In this document: piece after piece, positions 60,505 to 64,000 of the stretch | Layout of the letters: every line of letters begins with the position of its first letter | Position numbering within the stretch: the first letter of the stretch is position 1 | Assembly: GCF_011008845.1 (NCBI RefSeq) | Contig: NZ_JAAIWM010000002.1 | Coordinates: forward strand, 558,001 to 622,000 | DNA: 64,000 nt | Direction: 5' to 3' | Source of the DNA: Bacillus mesophilus | GTDB lineage: Bacteria; Bacillota; Bacilli; Bacillales; SA4 | The notes under the pieces: model-generated | What the model saw: the letters and a program-made list of their open reading frames with translations, nothing else | Told to the model about the DNA's origin: nothing | Databases searched by the model: none | Program-made: the position numbers and the translations under genes

Positions 60505-61374
60505 TCAATAATCATGGATAAGATCCTTTATACTACTAGTTGTTAGCTTTTTAGAAAAATAAGCATGAAGCAATTCGTTTTCATCTAGCTCGTATCGTTT
60601 ATTATTGTCTTCCTGTATGATAATAGGATGCTTATACCCTCGACAAAACTTTGAAAGTACTTCGATTAATGGATCCGCCTCTTTAACGAGTAAGGGCTTT
60701 AGTTTCAAGATGTTCTGGTGTTTGCCGTAATAACGCTCTAACAAAAATCTTATATAAACATAGGAGCATTGCTTCCATTCCGTGTACAGTGAGAAAACTA
60801 GGAAGGAAAAAATAATCCAAATATTTAATTGGTATGGCTCCATGATAAGTGTAAGTACAGCTAAAATAACGAGGATTACGCTTGAAGCTACAATAGTTAA
60901 ACGATGTGCCTTTGCAAAGGACAGCTTTATTGAAAATAAAAGAAATAATAGCTTTCCACCGTCAAGCGGCCAAATAGGAAGTAAATTAAATAATAGAATG
61001 ACAAGATTATGATACATAAAAAGCTCGTAATTATGAGCCGAAATGGTACCCGTTTCATACAGGAGAAAGGCAAGCCCTGATATCCAAATATGCTGCAATG
61101 GCCCCGCAATAATTACGAAAAACTCTTCCCTTAATGGGCGATTACCATGCTCATCTAATTCAACGACTCCACCAAATGGTAGGAGTTCAATCTTTTTGAT
61201 TCTCCAACGAAAAAAAAGAGCCATACACGCATGGCCCATTTCATGACAGATCACAATCAAAAAAACCATTAACAGTTCCTTGAAGTGGGCAGTTATTATA
61301 CTAATTCCGATAATAAACCAGAATAATGGATGTACCTTCCATTTATGTGCTAATACCCAAAGACTTCTACTCAA
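60505..61374 (-). CDS. spoIVFB: SpoIVFB intramembrane metalloprotease (pro-SigK processing)
   Basis: 289 residues, site-2-protease (M50) fold with six TM helices and a C-terminal CBS-like part. Zinc ligands H44 and H48 with E45 in HEMGH, and D138 in WPLDGGK. It cuts pro-SigK in the mother cell after a forespore signal. The start is TTG 61374, overlapping the last codons of spoIVFA by eight bases (translational coupling). Confidence 0.96.
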   Translation of the reverse strand: MSRSLWVLAHKWKVHPLFWFIIGISIITAHFKELLMVFLIVICHEMGHACMALFFRWRIKKIELLPFGGVVELDEHGNRPLREEFFVIIAGPLQHIWISGLAFLLYETGTISAHNYELFMYHNLVILLFNLLPIWPLDGGKLLFLLFSIKLSFAKAHRLTIVASSVILVILAVLTLIMEPYQLNIWIIFSFLVFSLYTEWKQCSYVYIRFLLERYYGKHQNILKLKPLLVKEADPLIEVLSKFCRGYKHPIIIQEDNNKRYELDENELLHAYFSKKLTTSSIKDLIHDY

Positions 61375-62158
61375 AGTTGATCACCTGTATAGGGTCTATG
61401 AAGCTATCCCCCTTTTTAATTGCAAAATAAAACATGCCATTTACTCCATCAGAGTTATCAGTCACAGTCCCAATTTTAGTACCTTTTTCAATATAATCAT
61501 AAAGAAGTACATCCGTGGCTTCTAGATTTCCATACCAAGACTCTGTACCGTCACTATGCTGAATGACTACAGTAATTCCACCAATCTCTGCCTTTGTCCC
61601 AATATACTCAACTGTTCCCTCATAGATTGCCTCTGCCTGAGAATTGTTACCTGTTTCAACCATGATGCCTTGGCCATTTTTTTCAAAGTTCTCAAGAATC
61701 TTTGTGCTTAATACAGGCAAAGCATAATTAGGTGCACGATCAGATGGTGTTTCCTTCTCAACTGTAGTTGGCAGTAGTGCTAATGGTCTACCAAATTGGT
61801 CCTCATACCATTCCGTTACTGCAGCAAACTGAAATTCACTTTCCATCGCTTTCGATACAAATTCACGTGCATTCTCAAAACGAGCTGATCCATCTTTAAA
61901 CATAATGGCTACTAATAACAATAGACATGCTGCTCCAAGCACTTTAAACATAAACCACTCTTTGTTGAATAACGGGTGCTGATTGGCCCCGCCTCCTTCA
62001 TAAGAATCAAAAGGAGCCACCCCATACCTCTCTTCATCTCTTACAAAATAATTAGGCTGTACATTCTTTTTACGAGGTGATTGATCGTATGAGGTTTGCT
62101 GTCTCTCTCTTTTTCGCTTCGCTATACGCTTACGAATATCATCCGCACGATTACTCAT
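61367..62158 (-). CDS. spoIVFA: SpoIVFA, regulator of SpoIVFB
   Basis: 263 residues. A basic N-terminus (MSNRADDIRKRIAKRKRERQ begins it), one TM helix (about 70-88), then a LytM/M23-like extracytoplasmic domain at the C-terminus (YIEKGTKIGTV, FIDPIQVINFE). It tethers SpoIVFB with BofA and is cleaved by SpoIVB and CtpB. ATG at 62158 matches the B. subtilis start; a GTG two codons earlier also has suitable spacing. Confidence 0.94.
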   Translation of the reverse strand: MSNRADDIRKRIAKRKRERQQTSYDQSPRKKNVQPNYFVRDEERYGVAPFDSYEGGGANQHPLFNKEWFMFKVLGAACLLLLVAIMFKDGSARFENAREFVSKAMESEFQFAAVTEWYEDQFGRPLALLPTTVEKETPSDRAPNYALPVLSTKILENFEKNGQGIMVETGNNSQAEAIYEGTVEYIGTKAEIGGITVVIQHSDGTESWYGNLEATDVLLYDYIEKGTKIGTVTDNSDGVNGMFYFAIKKGDSFIDPIQVINFE

Positions 62159-62227
62159 GAACACATCATTCCCTTAGCTAGAGTTTGTACATTTTATGAC
62201 TTGTCCGGAGCATATATGCGAAAAAAG

Positions 62228-62268
62228 ACAATAAAAATTAACCCACAACCTATTAATAGGTTGTGGGC
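62228..62268 (-). terminator. Terminator of the phosphatase gene
   Basis: CCCACAACCTATTAATAGGTTGTGGG would exceed the limit to quote in full; the arms CCCACAACCTA and TAGGTTGTGGG (62242-62267) pair perfectly, followed by TTAATTTTTATTG on the minus strand. Confidence 0.88.
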
Positions 62269-62282
62269 ACATCAACTTTCAC

Positions 62283-64000
62283 TCAAGTTCCGTTGTGTTT
62301 ATTTAGGTTCACTCTTTCAAATGCAACCTCATGCTTTTCTAAGTCTTTATACTGCAATAGTTTGTTTTGTACAGAATCAGGAGTGAATTGAATCAACCCC
62401 AAATTATTATTAGTTTCTATAATATGGCCTTTTTCTGTTGATAAATAACGAATGGACTCGGTCCAATGCACAGGTGTGGAATCAAGCGGATGATCGTCCA
62501 TAACTAGTTGATAAGATGAGTCACAATAACGATTAATCTCCTTCTTTTTCCTTTTTAGCGTGTTTAACCAAATAGCACCTTTCACTAAACTCCCCCAAAT
62601 GCCTGAAAAGCTCATATTTTGGATGGGACTACTCGTAAATTGAAGAATCGTTGCTTCCTTTTCCTGGTTCGTTTTTATATGTGATCTCACATTAGAAGCA
62701 TAATGAACATCACCTGATAAGATAAAACAATGACTCGGATTCCACTCTATTATTTTATTAATAAACTGTGTAAATCCTTCACCATTATATTTCCACGCCT
62801 CATAATCAATCATTTCATGAATAGGGATTCCGAGCGTTCTTAGAGGATGAACATACGAATCCAATGATGATTCAATGAGACCCACACCATAGAAGGGTGC
62901 AGGTGAATTAACAATTAACTTCTCCCCACTGCTCCAACCACTTTGTTGTAAAAGATCAGTCAGCTTCACCCATCCTTCACTACCTATGAGATTTGGACCA
63001 CGAGGGGTTTCTTCCATAGTATTTCCAAGCTTCACTGGCCGTGGAGGAGATTGATAAGATCGAATTGTTCGTGTATCTAAAAAAATTGCCTTTGGTTCTG
63101 TCGGAGCAACAAAATGCCAGGAATCATAATTCCACAAGCGTTCAATCCAATTCTTATACTCTACTGTTCCGACAGAAAAAGTATAACAATAGCGTTTCAC
63201 CATTCTTAGAAAAGAAGGACTATAGGAATCAGGACAGTTGCCCCATCCTTGAAACGCCCAATATGCCCCTAATCCATTCGCGACCACATGGCGACCTAAA
63301 GGGGAATTCCACACATTTCTCTTCCAGTTGTATGATAAATAAAGATCATCCGTAATATCATGATCATCTAGCATCATATAAGTGGGTGTATTTGCTAGCA
63401 AGCGACTAATCTTAGGCAAAACATGCAGGTTTTCCTGTACCTCCCACCATTGCTCATCATAACGTTTCTGGAGTTGTTTCAGCTCCTTTTGATGTTGAGG
63501 TAGGTGTTGCTCTTCTTTTGGAAAAACAAAATGAATTTGATCCTTTTCAAGCTGGTCAGAAAAGCCAGCAATGTATCCTTGTTCTACCGCGTAATCCCAA
63601 AGCTGCGGCGCCCATGATAATAAATACAAAGCAGCATATTCACCGAACTTCATCATATGGTTTGAAGCATTCCTTGATGAAAACTGGCATAGGTACTCCA
63701 TGATGAACTGTCTTCCATTGATCTTGTTAATAGAATCCTTTAAATGAGGTTCCGATAAACGATAATCGACTACAGTAAGATCCTCATTATTTCCTACCAA
63801 TTTCTTATGAAGTTCTGTTATTACAGGAAATACTGGATCAGGAACATCATCCGCATAAATTTGATCACCCAGAAGAAACAGAGAATGAGGCCGTTCTTTT
63901 AAATTAGTAAACTCTTCCTCCAAATGTAGATCTGCACTTGCTAGTGAATGATTTCCTTTACCATGAAGTTTATTACAAGAACCGTATAATATAGAGCCAT
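62283..64000 (-). CDS. PhoD-like metallophosphatase (N-terminus beyond window)
   Basis: The frame stays open to the right edge, so the true start lies outside; at least 571 codons are visible. Near the edge GSCNKLHGKGNHSLASAD matches the N-terminal GSC...D block of PhoD-like enzymes. Then LGDQIYADD, MLDDHDITDDLY and SGDVHYASN supply metal ligands of the metallophosphoesterase core. An internal TTG at 63923 is not the start. Likely hydrolyses phosphate mono- or diesters; substrate unknown, no signal visible in the part seen. It occupies the place of minD in the B. subtilis order. Confidence 0.87.
   Translation of the reverse strand, partial: GSILYGSCNKLHGKGNHSLASADLHLEEEFTNLKERPHSLFLLGDQIYADDVPDPVFPVITELHKKLVGNNEDLTVVDYRLSEPHLKDSINKINGRQFIMEYLCQFSSRNASNHMMKFGEYAALYLLSWAPQLWDYAVEQGYIAGFSDQLEKDQIHFVFPKEEQHLPQHQKELKQLQKRYDEQWWEVQENLHVLPKISRLLANTPTYMMLDDHDITDDLYLSYNWKRNVWNSPLGRHVVANGLGAYWAFQGWGNCPDSYSPSFLRMVKRYCYTFSVGTVEYKNWIERLWNYDSWHFVAPTEPKAIFLDTRTIRSYQSPPRPVKLGNTMEETPRGPNLIGSEGWVKLTDLLQQSGWSSGEKLIVNSPAPFYGVGLIESSLDSYVHPLRTLGIPIHEMIDYEAWKYNGEGFTQFINKIIEWNPSHCFILSGDVHYASNVRSHIKTNQEKEATILQFTSSPIQNMSFSGIWGSLVKGAIWLNTLKRKKKEINRYCDSSYQLVMDDHPLDSTPVHWTESIRYLSTEKGHIIETNNNLGLIQFTPDSVQNKLLQYKDLEKHEVAFERVNLNKHNGT

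Noticed and set aside
62283-63923. Start of the phosphatase at TTG 63923
   Set aside because: The reading frame stays open to the edge of the window and the GSC...D block of the family lies upstream of that codon.

Overview
The window is a stretch of chromosome from a low-GC, endospore-forming member of the Bacillaceae. Gene content and order follow the Bacillus subtilis yrrK-alaS to spoIVFA region almost gene for gene (ruvX, alaS, recD2, mnmA, cymR, rarA, aspS-hisS, relA, recJ, secDF, spoVB, tgt-queA, ruvBA, bofC, coxA, safA, nadABC, nifS, obg, spo0B, rpmA, rplU, spoIVFBA). It is not a member of the subtilis group: an RNase E/G gene sits between rplU and spoIVFB, pheB is absent between pheA and obg, and a PhoD-like phosphatase lies where minD would be expected. 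Nearly all genes are on the minus strand, so replication probably runs toward lower coordinates. I see no prophage, insertion sequence, CRISPR array, tRNA or rRNA.

Layout. 1-8.9 kb: ruvX (cut by the edge), an IreB-family gene, alaS under a T-box, an AI-2E-type transporter, three small genes, recD2 and a TPR protein. 8.9-14.9 kb: the tRNA thiolation pair mnmA and yrvO with cymR, a YczE-like membrane protein, rarA, and an RsfA-like regulator on the plus strand. 14.9-20.4 kb: a repeat-rich convergent gap, tcdA, 6S RNA (bsrA), and aspS-hisS under a T-box whose specifier region reads GACAC. 20.4-33.5 kb: a five-SH3 cell-wall amidase, dtd, relA, apt, recJ, yrvD, two divergent CDF metal transporters, secDF and comN. 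33.5-44.4 kb: spoVB, several membrane proteins, yajC, tgt, queA, ruvBA and bofC. 44.4-54.6 kb: an orphan gene, spore-coat/cortex genes coxA and safA flanking nadE, then the NAD cluster nadABC/nifS/niaR. 54.6-64 kb: pheA, obg, spo0B, rpmA-prp-rplU with the L21 leader, rng, spoIVFBA and the phosphatase.

The genes fall into a few working groups: translation and tRNA modification (alaS, aspS, hisS, mnmA, tcdA, tgt, queA, dtd, rpmA, rplU), recombination and repair (ruvX, recD2, rarA, recJ, ruvAB), NAD synthesis with its repressor NiaR, stringent response (relA, obg), and sporulation (rsfA-like, spoVB, bofC, coxA, safA, spo0B, spoIVFA/B).

The least explained DNA is intergenic. There are three kinds of repeat: (A) a 150-215 bp modular hairpin element in four copies plus fragments, with compensatory base changes between copies; (B) a GC-rich element in two copies, one with clean inverted ends; (C) two arrays of short motifs (ATTGCGTGA and ATCGGCGA), each holding five units at 20-21 bp steps, both in convergent gene gaps. 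The (A) and (C) elements are my best candidates for something undescribed.
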